From: Cerrena zonata
Taxonomy: Eukaryota; Basidiomycota; Agaricomycetes; Polyporales; Cerrenaceae
Length of the DNA stretch: 64,000 nucleotides
Direction: 5' to 3'
Assembly: GCA_038087015.1 (NCBI GenBank)
Contig: JASBNA010000038.1
Span: 248,001 to 312,000, forward strand
Shown here: positions 34,245 to 46,285 of the stretch, piece after piece
Layout: each line of letters starts with the position of its first letter
Numbering within the stretch: the first letter of the stretch is position 1
Position numbers and translations under genes: made by a program
The notes under the pieces: model-generated
The model's input: the letters and a program-made list of their open reading frames with translations, nothing else
The model's database searches: none
What the model was told of the DNA's origin: nothing

Positions 34245-36223
34245 ATGGCTGTCTCATTTCGCCGTCGGAGTCTCGTTCGTGTCTTGTTGCTTGTCAGTTT
34301 CGCTCTTTTCGTCAGGCTCTTCATCTTTTCTCCATCTTCTCCAGCTTCATCTGTCACGTCAAAGTTCTATACTGCCGCCGATCCTCAGGAGATACAGAAA
34401 CAAGGCGTTCTAGACCTTGTTACCGGTAAAGAGAAAGGTCTCGATGCCCGTAAACATACCTTCTTGCAGGTACGACTAGGGAGGGACGAACGGGAAGATC
34501 TGTTTAGCGATGTAATTAGGGACGGTGTTGTCGACTACTGGGAGCGGTTCCAAAAGCCATAGTACGTGTTTATCTGACATGCTCTTGTTCCACTGAATAC
34601 GAACCCTCGGTCTCGTCGTAGTATCAATGGCCATGACACGTCACATATGGACTCTCAGGCCGTATTGTCTTCGATAGAGCAACTATTGACTCTAAACGGC
34701 TGGGTCACCGGTCTTTGTCCGACACTTACTCGTCCATTTGGTCAGAACAAATACGAGCGGGCTTATGATGAACTTACTAAGGATGGCCACCTTTACTACG
34801 TCGGGCTTATCATTCACTCTGCGGACCATTTCCTCGTAGATCAATTAGCTGTTATCGTGCAGCTGGCGAAACGCCTTGGGACACACAACGTTTTTGTCTC
34901 AATGTTGGATTACGGCTCCACAGACTCTACCTCTACCTTGACTGATCTTTGTGAAGCAGTTCTAACTCTTCTGGGTGTGCCTTTCCGGATCCGAAGGGTT
35001 CCGGGTATGACAGCTGATCCTACGGCCGCATACTACCCACTTGAGGAGGCACATACCCGAAACCTTGCTTTGGAGCCTCTCCACGAACTGTTAGAGAAGA
35101 GAAATATCAAATTTCATCGTGTTATATGGTTGAAAGGGTTTACATGCCCCAATGATATCCTAGAGACGATCAAAATCAGCATCAGTAATGAGGCGGCCAT
35201 GGTTTGTGGCATGGATTGGGCTGAGTATAATGGGTTTTTCATTTTTTCCGACCGGTATGTACGATCGTTGACGCCAATCCCGCTTTTCCCGATCCTGAAA
35301 CTGACCATATCTTTGTTTCCTCTTGATAGATGGAGGACGAGAGATATTAATGGCGACCAATTCCGACAATCGAAATCATCCTCTCTCGACACTGCCTCGC
35401 TTACTTCCGTTCCGCCTCGCGAGAAACTCGCAGCACAGCGATACTCTCAACATCTACCATTCCAAGCTTTCTGCTGTGAGTCCGGGACACACGTTGTGGA
35501 CCCCGCCCAATCATATTACTCTGGTATCGCGTATCGTGCTGGTGCCGATTTCCACAACGCCACTCTCCCGAATGATCAACAGCACCGGGCACCTGATGCT
35601 AAGTGCTTGGATAGCACTCAGGCGTGGTTTTGTCGAGATCTCTGGGTTGCCAAGGCGAAAGAAGGTATTAAAGAGGTTGACGCCGAGTTGGGCCCGCCAC
35701 CCTCTAATGTCAACGTCAAGCGGGACGAGAACGTAAACCGCCCTGGACCTGCCAAGGAGGCGGAACTTGGTCTGCGTAAAGCGCAGAAAGACGACCTCGA
35801 GGCCAATGCTGGGTCGGATTACGACGCGTCAGATCTCCCACTGGCCGATCCACCGCCGGCGGACGAAACGCGATTAACAATACCCAACGGTGTGTTCCTA
35901 CCGGCTAGGATCATGGTCAACCCTCGATGTGTCACTACGTATGCTGGTGTGAGTCATACCAAGCTTGCGCTGGACTTGTTTGGGTCGCCGGATAGGGAGG
36001 ATAGAGAGGAAGAAAAGGGGAGTGACGTCTTGGAAGATTGGGAAGGAGCACCGGATACGTTTGTCTGCCAGGAACAACAGTACGTTTTAATTTACCGCGC
36101 CCGTTTGGTTGACATTTATTAATTCTCTTGGTATTTTTCAGGACAACTGGTGGTCGTCGCGCCGCCAAAAACCAGAGACGTGTCAGTTTTTCGATTCACC
36201 AAGAACTCGAAGAGACGTACTAG
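34245..36223 (+). CDS. CAP59-type glycosyltransferase (GT69 family)
   Basis: Four exons (34245-34561, 34622-35254, 35330-36079, 36142-36223) give 593 aa. Type II Golgi membrane topology: a short basic N-terminus (SFRRRSLVRV) then one hydrophobic anchor and a lumenal catalytic domain. Conserved elements: YVGLIIHSADHFLVDQLAVI, FVSMLDYGSTDST, RVIWLKGFTCPNDILE, MDWAEYNGFFIFSDRW and CCESGTHVVDP. These match the fungal CAP59/Cmt1 family, which in Cryptococcus includes capsule-associated proteins and an alpha-1,3-mannosyltransferase. A long disordered, acidic insert (DDLEANAGSDYDASDLP) interrupts the C-terminal half. It probably acts on cell-wall or glycoprotein mannose; donor and acceptor are not shown by sequence. 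Confidence 0.9.
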
Positions 36224-37088
36224 TAGCTGGACTGTGATAACGACACCCTATAACTAATGCCGGCACCTCAGATTGGTTGCTTGCCTCCCTACCATTACAA
36301 CGGTGCGCTCGACTTTGTATCGGATTGCTAGAATGGAGTCTTGTATTGTACGACGCGAATTAATTATTTATACGGACCAGCTAATTCACTCTGACTTAGT
36401 CAAGCTTTTTTCATTGCCTAATTTTGTCAACTCCCAGCGACGACAGCTTTGGTTAGTTTACGTATTCTGTGCCCGTGTATCAAGAAGAGCTTCCATTGTA
36501 CAGCATCATAGCTTAGAAACTCTCCAAGTGCCGAGTTTGGAACCAAGATCTTGCAATATTCCTGACAGCTAATGGTATGAATAACAGAAAGTTACGTCCA
36601 ATGGGCATAGTTATCATAAGCCGAATGCTTCAGAGGACGTTTTGCTCTCTTGACATCGGAGTGTGTTCCACTGACCATGCAATAGAAATTGAATCAGTAG
36701 CCGCCCGTTGGCGCTCACCTCGATAATATGAAGGCACACATCGTGTAGTACGCACAGTCACCTACAATCACTCTCAATGTCTTGATAAGGATAAATAAGA
36801 TAAGCTACAAGGTATATTTTAGGGTGAAGAACATACTTCACGGAACTGCAGACGATTTACACCCCCAGAGAATTGTGTTCAGTTGCACACAGCGAAAATA
36901 TCAAGTATGTCACAAAAGACCGAGACCATATATAGTACATCAGTTATGTATTGTTGTTGGGACAAGCACTACTATACAGCCTGAGGACGAGAAAATTTGG
37001 TTGTGATGAATGAACCGTGAACTTGTGATCCACAACAGCACAGTACTACACCTGCCATACAGGCACTAACTAATGTGGAAAGTTTGTT
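36224..37088. other. Intergenic, no supported gene
   Basis: Convergent 3' ends of two genes. Short frames only. Confidence 0.45.
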
Positions 37089-37557
37089 CTACAAAAGTGC
37101 AATGGCTGCGGCAACGACTGCAGGTCCAGCAACCGCAACGGCTCCAACGGCTGCGGCGCCTGTAACTGCTGCAGCAACGTATCCGACTGCAGGAAGTGCA
37201 GCTCCCATGGCCACGGCTTGCGCCCCTGCGAATGCACTACCTGCAACCACGCTGCCTATGCCAGCTTGGATTCCGGCCGCGATGCCCCCTAAGATAGAGA
37301 TCAGCCGTGGAAAATGGTACGTATGCCATATAAAATAAAACTCATACCAGCAACAGGACCTGCAGCCCCAAAGCCGAATAAACCTAGCACCGAGGGTGCC
37401 GCGGCGGGTGCCGCAAGAGCTCCTACTATCCCGCCCACTGCCACAGCAGCAGCTGAAATACTATAGTATGAGACGACAGCTAGTCGGGTTCGATCTGGTG
37501 ATCTTACCTTTGGCAGCGACAATTCCTTGAGGGATAAGGGCAATGATAGGGATCATA
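37089..37557 (-). CDS. ISG12/IFI6-like hydrophobic protein
   Basis: Three exons (37557-37509, 37452-37348, 37288-37089) give 117 aa in exact phase. The protein is almost entirely Gly/Ala/Val: VAVGGIVGALAAPAAAPSVL, then LFGFGAAGPVAGGGIAAGIQ and AGIGSVVAGSAFAGAQAVA. This is the ISG12/IFI6 (interferon-alpha-inducible 6/27) fold pattern, with the FGxxGPxxGSxAA-type turn between two membrane-seeking helices. In animals such proteins sit in mitochondria or ER membranes; fungal members are uncharacterised. The exon 2 acceptor was chosen at 37453-37454 because the upstream AG gives a stop. The 5' leader is rich in ATGAAG repeats. Confidence 0.8.
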
Positions 37558-39086
37558 GTATGATGAAGATGAAGATGATGGAGGTGAAGTAGCAAGAAAC
37601 CGATAGTAAAGACCAAATATTTGGCATCCGAAGTGTTTCTTAAATACTTTCTCACACTTCAGGCGTCAACACGTAAAGGCATCTACTACTATCATTGGGC
37701 CAGGGGAGTTTGAATGCCATCGACTTATGTACTTCGGGTTCTCCGAGAAATTCACCGTTTTGGATGGTTTTTTCACCAGTATATATAGTTTCGATTTGGC
37801 TATAATACATGCAAGTTTCAGAAAAAATGGAGTATGTCTGAATGCCTCGGCATGGTTTTGATGTCAAGAGCTCAAAACTTGGAGAGCTTGAACGCGAAGT
37901 CACAGATCTGTCACGAGCGCGTCACTGCGGCATACTACGGCACATAGATTTTGACAGGAGATGGAAGAGGGCGGAGTTTCTTTTGCTAAGATTAGCGGTG
38001 GCTGATGTCACGCCTGGAGAATGTGCAAGACAAGAGTCGCATTTCTATACATGTTCTACTCCTTTATCAATGGATATAGCTGTATATTTGGACCTTGAGA
38101 CTCATTACTCGACTTATCTGAGAGTATGAAGAAGATTCGAGACATCACTAGCGATTCATACAGATCTCTCAAAACGGTGTTGCAGTTTCAACCTTTCTGT
38201 CTCTGGCAAACTCAGTTCTACGTCTTTCTTGTTCAAACTTTGTAGAACACATACAGTATCATATGTTTATAACATACTACAATTATATATTTTATTGACA
38301 ACCGGAAGGGTGCATACCCACAGAGTTTGAAAAGTGAGCGTCATTCAAACTCCCCTGGAATGATAGTAGTAGTGCTTCGATTACTTTTTATGTGGGCCTA
38401 GAGTTCCTCACAAGTGCCTCATTCCTTTCATCTCTTGTACAGTGTGGCATTCTTGTTGACGGATATTGAAATGGCGACGCATCTTTTTGCATTGATAGCT
38501 CATGTTCAGCATCTATACGTCAACAATATGATTAAGTTTCATTTCTTCATCGATTGCACCCCTCCGCCGCACTGGCAATGCACAGGAATGACTCAAATGA
38601 TAGTGACCAGTACTAGTCAGCGTGCTTGCAGTTTATCCACTCCGAGACATGGTGCCAGTGCTGAGCTTACGGTTGACTATAACGCTGACATCGGAATACC
38701 TCGCTAGTGGCTATCCACATGACTTACTCGGGTCCTCAGGTCGTTGGGTTCTTGAGTCGATAGTGACACACAACTCATGACGCTTTGGATTGGCGGATTA
38801 CCTGTTCCTTTGTGTGTCCATCTGCCGAGTCTTCATGAGGAAACCACAATCATTATCAACATGAGCTATACCCGTGATGCGCCCAACTTAGAGACTTTCC
38901 AAATGTGTAAGTATCGGATTACCTAATCCTGATGGGAGTATTTTGAAATTCAATGTGACCTCGAGTTAGAGTCAGAACGTCTATCAACCCGAGTCAAGGT
39001 GATTCCTCAGCCACTTGTTCTTGCACCACCTCATACCCCCAAACCTAAACTACGGCGGTTGCATCTCTCCTTTAGCCACATCCAAC
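37558..39086. other. Divergent intergenic region
   Basis: 1.5 kb between the ISG12-like gene and ornithine carbamoyltransferase. An ATG at 38863 followed by a GTAAGT donor could form an upstream exon of the latter, but the encoded peptide is not a convincing transit sequence. Confidence 0.4.
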
Positions 39087-40333
39087 ATGTCGGTTCCACA
39101 CTTGATGACTCTCGCTGATCTCACACCCACCCAAATCAACCGTATCCTCACCCACGCCAAATATCTCAAAACTACATCACTTCCGTGGCTCGCACCTCAA
39201 CGATCAAAAAATGCCAGGCTCCGCATGCCGTCTCAGTCGCTCTTTAATAAAAGTGTCGCACTGCTCTTCTCAAAACGGAGCACGAGGACACGTGTGAGTG
39301 CAGAAACAGCTACGGTGCTTCTAGGTGGGAGGGCTCTGTTCTTGGGTCGAGAAGATATCCAATTGGGTGTAAACGAGACTGTCAGGGATAGTGCAAGAGT
39401 CATTGGTGGTTTGTGTGAGGGGATTTTCGCTCGAGTAGGTGACCACGAGGAAATTGAGGCAAGTTCATTTTTGGTCATGAGTTGTTCATGTATAGACGAA
39501 GCTTAACGTACGACGGGATTCTTAGGAACTGGCAAAATACTCTCCTGTCCCTGTGCTTAATGCTCTGTCATCTCTCTGGCACCCGACACAAGTTCTTGCG
39601 GATCTCTTGACGCTCCATGAACATGCCAATTTGTTCGAAGAGGACCAGAAGGCTCAGAAACCTTCTGATGACTTCAAAGGATTGCTACAACCTGTACGAC
39701 CTCTTACCGTTACCTATGTCGGTGATTCAGCAAATGTATTGCACGACATGTTGGTATCATTCCCTCGATTGGGCCATAAACTTCGTGTTGCTTCTCCCGA
39801 GGATGCCAAATACCGGGCTCCTAAGCCCGTTTGGGATAGGGTCGTTCAACTAGGTTGCGACAAGAATATTTGGTGGGGTAAGGATCCTAAAGAAGCAGTT
39901 CAAGGGGCTGATCTTGTTGTCACCGATACTTGGTACGTTTTTTCCGATCGGATTCCTGAATATTTTTCCAATTAACTTTGACTACCTGTTAGGATTTCCA
40001 TGGGTCAGGAGGCTGAGAAGGCGCAACGCCTGAAAGATTTCGCCGGATACCAGGTCACTGAGGAACTCTGTCGTGAAGGCGGTGCGAACCCTAACTGGAA
40101 ATTCATGCATTGTTTGCCCCGCAAGCAAGATGAGGTCGACGACGAAGTCTTCTATGGACCTCGTTCGCTCGTATGGGATGTATCGGACAATCGTAAATGG
40201 ACCATCATGGCTCTCTTCGAGTACGTTTTTTTTCTTTGCACTGTCAGTCGTTTAACCGATAAATTCCCCTTCTAGTGTCCTCTTTGGCAAGTGGACATTG
40301 CTTGCGGAGAAACCCTTTGTCAAGCAACACTAA
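39087..40333 (+). CDS. ARG3: Ornithine carbamoyltransferase
   Basis: Makes citrulline from ornithine and carbamoyl phosphate in arginine biosynthesis. Exons 39087-39458, 39526-39932, 39993-40220 and 40276-40333 give 354 aa. Catalytic motifs are intact: KRSTRTRVS (carbamoyl phosphate), [22 protein letters not shown] and [16 protein letters not shown] with the ornithine-binding HCLP. Two oddities: the first intron begins GC (GAG|GCAAGT) rather than GT, and the protein starts at [12 protein letters not shown] with no room for a mitochondrial transit peptide, although fungal homologues are usually mitochondrial. Either an upstream exon is missed or the enzyme is cytosolic. Confidence 0.93.
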
Positions 40334-43300
40334 AAATGACATATGAGCGTCGTAAGTTTTACTGGGCTTACATTAACGCGCTGTCATCTACCTTGCTATA
40401 ATATCATTCTATATAATCAGTTACACACTCGGTTTCAGGATTCACCGGCGGAATATATCCCACAAAACGGTAACCAAAATTACTCATCTTTTAGTTCTTA
40501 TCGACCGGCGACTTGCAGGTGGCGACTCTCAAATAGGACAGTTACAACTTAAATCAAAGCAATAATGCTTCAATAGGGACATGTGCTCGGACCTCGCGAG
40601 GAGGATAATTGACACAATCTACTTCAGCGGTTCTTGCGATCCGCATTCGTATGGATGCGCCTCATCGCTGGTAAGCAACATCCGCCGAAGGTTCAAGGGT
40701 TCACATACTTATCTATGGTCCCACCTGGAGAAGAGCTTGGTATCTTCTAGGATTATACTGCCTTCGAGTCTGAAGATCCCGTCCTGTGCTCGTGGGCTCT
40801 CATGGATGTGAAATGACCTTACAATCGCCCACGCATCCTCGCTCCTGTAGGTTCTGAACCGATTGGTGCACGCCGGACGCGGTTCAGGATATCAGTTCAG
40901 CTCGTCGGAATCTCCACAGACTACTTCTCTGTTCAGAGCCAAGCCTTTCGCACAACACCCCAAGCCCCATGCATTGATTGGTTCAAAAAATACCCCTAAC
41001 ATTGAACAAGATCAGGTAGCTTGCAGATACAGAAGTTCTTCACAACCACGTTCTTGCACTCGGTTTCCATATTTCGACTTTCTCGCTAAATTTGCTTCGA
41101 ATAAACGGTGCGAATATTGCATCTAGGAACCACATGGGCGAGACTAGAGAATCTCAAGTGGAGTTGCCCGATTCACCAAAACCGTGAGCGATATCCCAGC
41201 CTTTGTCCTTGGTTCATTCACAGTCGCAGAACACGCTCCAGCCCGTGAGTCGGACCCAACACAAAGTATTCCTCACTGGCGTCAACACGTACATTTCCCA
41301 AACCTTCCGTGTACACGCTCAAGGAAAGAACAATGTTCCCTCAACTTCTCAAGCGCAGTCCTCGGGGCTGTGGAAGGATATCTCCCGAGAAAATCTGAAA
41401 TACGTAATACTTGATGGACTCTTCAATGACCCCATACTAACTTCTTTTGGGTGATCTGCACATCGCACTCGGACTATCGCTCGTGTTTCGCCTTGTTGAG
41501 AAACTCTAAATCGCAGCATCCGGATGTTGTGTTGTTGCAAAAAAGAACAATCTAGGTATGATCTAGTCCCCGTTGATGGAGGTACGTGACTGATACGGTA
41601 TGTGTTTTATTTCAAAATGACAGTGAGGATATGCGACTGAAAGTATTGGATATTCTAGGGATATAGACTTGATCGGTCGAGTGGGTTTTGAACTTTGTCG
41701 GAGTGGAGAAAAGGAGATTTTCCGAGGTGCGGGCGAACTACAGCACATACTGTCAGTACCCACCTCAATATTTCAAAGGGAGCCTCGAGGAGATAATTAG
41801 CTTGGCGGCCGCCGAGGTGAGTGAGGATATTCAAGGATCACAATAAACAGCGAACTAGGTTTGATAACTGCCTATGACGGAATGAATGCGAGGAGTATCA
41901 TGTTTGAGTCGATGGAAATCATCGCGACGCTGTACGGTAAGGATCACTGGCATATGGTGGAAAAAACCTAATCAAAGGATGAGCCTTTATGCGAGGGTTA
42001 ACAACGCCCAGGGTGAAGGGTACTGCGGGGCTATTGAGTAATGGGATGGCTAGGATATGGGAGAACGATTGTGACGAATGAAGTCTTCGTCGGTCAAGAC
42101 GTTGATCCCTTGTAATGACTGCTTATTTTTCTTTTTTTCTCCCTTAATATTTACATTGTTCCCAAACCAGGAAATCAAGCTGAGGTAGTACGAGCAAGAC
42201 TACCTATATTTTAACACCATCGAATCTTCTCAGGATCAGCAAACGTGTATTCGCTATCCAGGTCCATCTCATCATCACAGGGGTATCGAGCTTAGCAAAA
42301 GATGATAGTATCTCAGAGATAGTAGCTCATCATATTTAAGCTCTCAAAGACAGAGAATAGAAACCACCAAGTGAACCAATTTTATGTTTCATGACGGAAT
42401 CCAGGGGCATGATCCAACCAGCCTTAGATATCATGACATCGAAGTTATCGTCGGAACTCGAGCAACGGAGCTCAAGATCTATGCGGGGAGGCCTCATCTT
42501 TTCACTACTCCTTGGTACTGGTGCACTCGACGGCTCTCATCCCAGTTGTGAGGATGCTCACGAATATCCATAGCTCTGTCTGCCTCAGCATGCCTCGACC
42601 AGATTAGGACATCAGGATTACACTCGTCCCTCCGTTTACTAAGGTTCCACTTTGTCGGCTCGTACTCATCTATCCGCGAGTCTTTCACTCAATAGACTGC
42701 GAGTTTGTATAGAGCCAAGCATTTGATGTCTCAGGAGTTCCACAGAGTATAGAGTCGAACAAGAAGGCTCTCGCCATTCAATTAAGACGGATGTATTTGA
42801 AGATCTAAGCATTTCTTCTTTTAACAATGTCTTAGCCTTTAAAAAATAGATTCATACACTCCTCTCAAGAGGCTGTGTTCTGCAACCGATGTGAAACGAA
42901 ACCTTGGGCTCCATATGGGTAGGTAAGAGTAGCTCTCAAGCGAAGCACTACCGGCTGAAACGCGAGCTGAGATCCCGTGGAGGAATTACTGACTGTTTAT
43001 CTCAGTGTACTCACGGTCTCCAAGGTATGCCGCCGCAGATTGGAGATCGTGGCTAGCACATATACTATTATACTCATAACCGAGAGTTCCTATTCTCCTC
43101 CCCCGTGTCATGTTGTACACGGTGCAGGACAATAGGAACTCTACGTTACTGACCTCAAACTTCAAGCTTCAAGGCCCCAGGTCCCAACATCCCACAGAAC
43201 TTCTAAAGCGCAGTCTCCCCCGGGATACCAGATATATATCCAGATATACTCGTCGATGCGTCGTTGATGAGTCGAGATTAGCAACTAGGCGTGGTATTTC

Positions 43301-46285
43301 TTTCGGGTTTTAACAAGTCGGTTTCTCTAATCGTCATTTAGTTCTCAAGTTCGAGGGAATTGTCGAGTGAACGATCAGAACGTTACCTAGGGCCTGAAGT
43401 ACAAATAGAAAGATATCGGCAACTACTTTCCGAGGAGATTGACTTTGCAATCGTCCCTCGAACAACGTAATTGTTGACTGCGGTGTACGGGTATTCTCCC
43501 TCTAGTCCAGGACAATCGTAACGGCATCGTTTCTCGAAGACAGCACCGTGCCGGAGGTGAGAAAAACGTCGAGAGTGCCGACCGCCTTCAACACTACAAA
43601 TATCTGGGGATAAAGCACGCGTCAGAAAGCTCGAAATGATCCAGATAAGTGATAGGTTATCTGAGCACATAAAAATAGACAGATACATTATCTAAGTCTT
43701 AGGCTTGGCTTAAGGCGACCCTCAGATAGTGAGTCGGCGCGAGAAATAAAGTCTTCCAGGAATTGAACAATGACTGATCAATACACAAACTTGAAGCCAG
43801 CCGATATGGGGGACTCGGGATGATTGATAAAGAGAAGCAAATAATTGAGTGAATGCATATTTCAACTAGGTCGAAATTGAGCGGAGCGGAGTATGACGAA
43901 GTGAAACATGTTAGAAGAGGTGAGTTTACCTCGCCGCTGTCCCATGGAGAAGAGCGAGGCGGTCGACACAGTGTGACCAGCATCAGACAATACGAGTTCG
44001 TTTGACGATAGTGTTTATGGGCGGGACAGTGAGAAAGTATAACATTTTCAATCCCGATCCGAGTCCTGCGAACGAACATCAGCACAGGGAGAGCAGTCTC
44101 GTGTCCACGAACTCACGGTTAAAACATTGTAGTGCCTTTCACCCTGAAAGTAAAAAAGGATATTCTAACGTCAACAAGACTGGTTCGCAAACCACTGAGC
44201 CGGTCATTATAGAGGTGAATGAGAAGTGGGTCTTCCAGGATTGGGAAGAAGTTCGAAGGAAGTAACAGTGGCAGAGATACCTTTGGCGTCACAGTATGAC
44301 AGACAGCGTGTTTATTAGCCTCCAGCGAACAAAAACACAGAGCCATCATATATCCGGAGTGCTGCCGGACACATGTTTCGCAGACAGGAACCAAGAGGCC
44401 AGAGTCCTGGGAGCATACTACCACGACGTCGGAAAGTATACTCACCTGAGACTGAGGCAGCATATCAAGCTTTCACGAGTACGTTTGAGGACCCAAATAA
44501 TCGAGAGCATGCCTCCTCGTAAGGTCGCGAGTCCCAATCGCGAGTTTGAACTACTAGACAAATTGACAATATTAGCGGGGCGAATGAAAGAATATGACCT
44601 TAGATCACTTGTTATCTTATCATTTTTTAATAATCATGGCTCTTGTCGTTCTTGTCCGTTCTTTCGTGTCCTTTTCTAGGCCGCGTTGAAGCAAAGAAGA
44701 GTGGAAAGTAAGGAGTGACGAACAACCACTGCGCTAGGTGTTCTGATTACATATTTATGGCAGATTTCTAGTTTAGATACTCAGATTATGTATTTTAACA
44801 AGTTCTGTCGATCGAATACAAAGAGACAAACCTAGCCTGAGAGTGCTGTAGAGTGTAGTTTTGGATCCATTGGAATCGGTGACAATAGGGGTTGGGGTTT
44901 CTAGTCAGCCGGATAGTGTTTGTAGCCTGCAGGGTTTCGGTGAGTGCTTTGCATAATCGCGGGTTTCTTTGATGTAGTTATGTTCGCCAACGTGTGACTC
45001 ACGGGATCCGTGAGCCTATAGATGGGGATATTATGGATCGCCTTTGCGAACCTGGAGTGCTACTAGAAGCAGGTATATCATCAGGAAATATCGCCTTCAA
45101 GCCTTGAGTTTAAGTGGACACTCGCCTCAATAAACAAACGAAAGCTTGTTCTCGTAAAAAAATCCAGGAGCTTGAACGCGTAAATGCTGTCTTGACTCCA
45201 AGAGGACCGAATACTGAGGTATACAGGTACAGTATTTGACCAAGCAAACGACAGACGGTAGAGTGGTTTTTTGAAAGAAACTACCTCAGATGTCGATTAT
45301 GAGGCTGTTTTATGGTTTAACGATGCTATGAGGTCCCGTTATTACGGTTAGTATAAAATTCCACCAGCCTTCTATCAGACTCGGCACGTTCGAAACATTA
45401 CTGGTCGAGAAGCACAAGATCAAGCCAAGCCGTAAACATATGACACCATCATGTATCACAGGAAGCAACAACATTCACCGTGACGAGATGTTGTTGTGTC
45501 GGATGTGTGCATGTTTCGTGTTGTGGCTGCTTGATGGGTGATGGGGCCGGTGGAGGAAAATATGTGCATACTGCCCACCTTGATCTATCCATCGGTAGAC
45601 ACTGGGTAAACCTAAGAAGTGCCAAGAGAATGGGAGAAGGTCAATGCTAGGAGTGAGCAACAGTTCGAAGACAACTCTAATGATTGATTACAGGGTATTC
45701 GGGTTCCAAACAAAATATGTTTCCATTCGAGACATCACATATGCATCATACAGTGATGCAACAAATCGATGTTGCAGACGTACCTACTAGCGTGGTGGTT
45801 ACCATCGCAGTACTGCGTAATTGTATAGCCAACGTTTTGGAATTTGCTTCTGAGCTTCTCATATAAAGGAGCTATCTGTCAAGCTCTCTCCAAGTGAGGA
45901 GCACGTTTGACAAAATGGCGGTTCCATCTAGAGTGATCTGGGGTTACATCGGACCGAGTACTGGCCCGTTCGACACAGTTGTGAGCATAGAATGTGCCAT
46001 AAAGTTGATCTGCGACGACCTGGTTGAGATGGTTTTGTAGCAAGTAGAAAAGATGGCCAGAGATTGCAACAGATGAGCCACTTTCGGATCTGGTGGAAGA
46101 CGGGCGCGTGACAGGGGCCTGATGCAGAAGGTTGCGCACGTGCTGTGACGTCACAGGCGGGGAGACCAATGAGCGGGCGGGGAGGAAGAGATATCAACCA
46201 GAAGGAGTGAGTCTGCCTTCGCTCGCGTCCCCATACGCCTTCCCCGCACATCCACAGGCAGTATACCTCTGCCTTCCCCACATCC
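40334..46285. other. Gene-poor stretch of nearly 6 kb
   Basis: The longest region without a recognisable gene. Weak candidates: a frame at 44018-44265 whose end (SQTTEPVIIEVNEKWVFQDW) looks coding; a frame through 41203-41454 (WKDISRENLKYVILDGLF); and a small ATG frame at 44510-44679. None could be joined to a convincing gene model. No terminal repeats or transposase motifs seen. Confidence 0.4.

Noticed and set aside
37075..37338. 87-residue Ala/Pro-rich plus-strand frame
   Set aside because: It is the antisense of the Gly/Ala-rich third exon of the ISG12-like gene; the minus-strand model closes in phase and matches a family.
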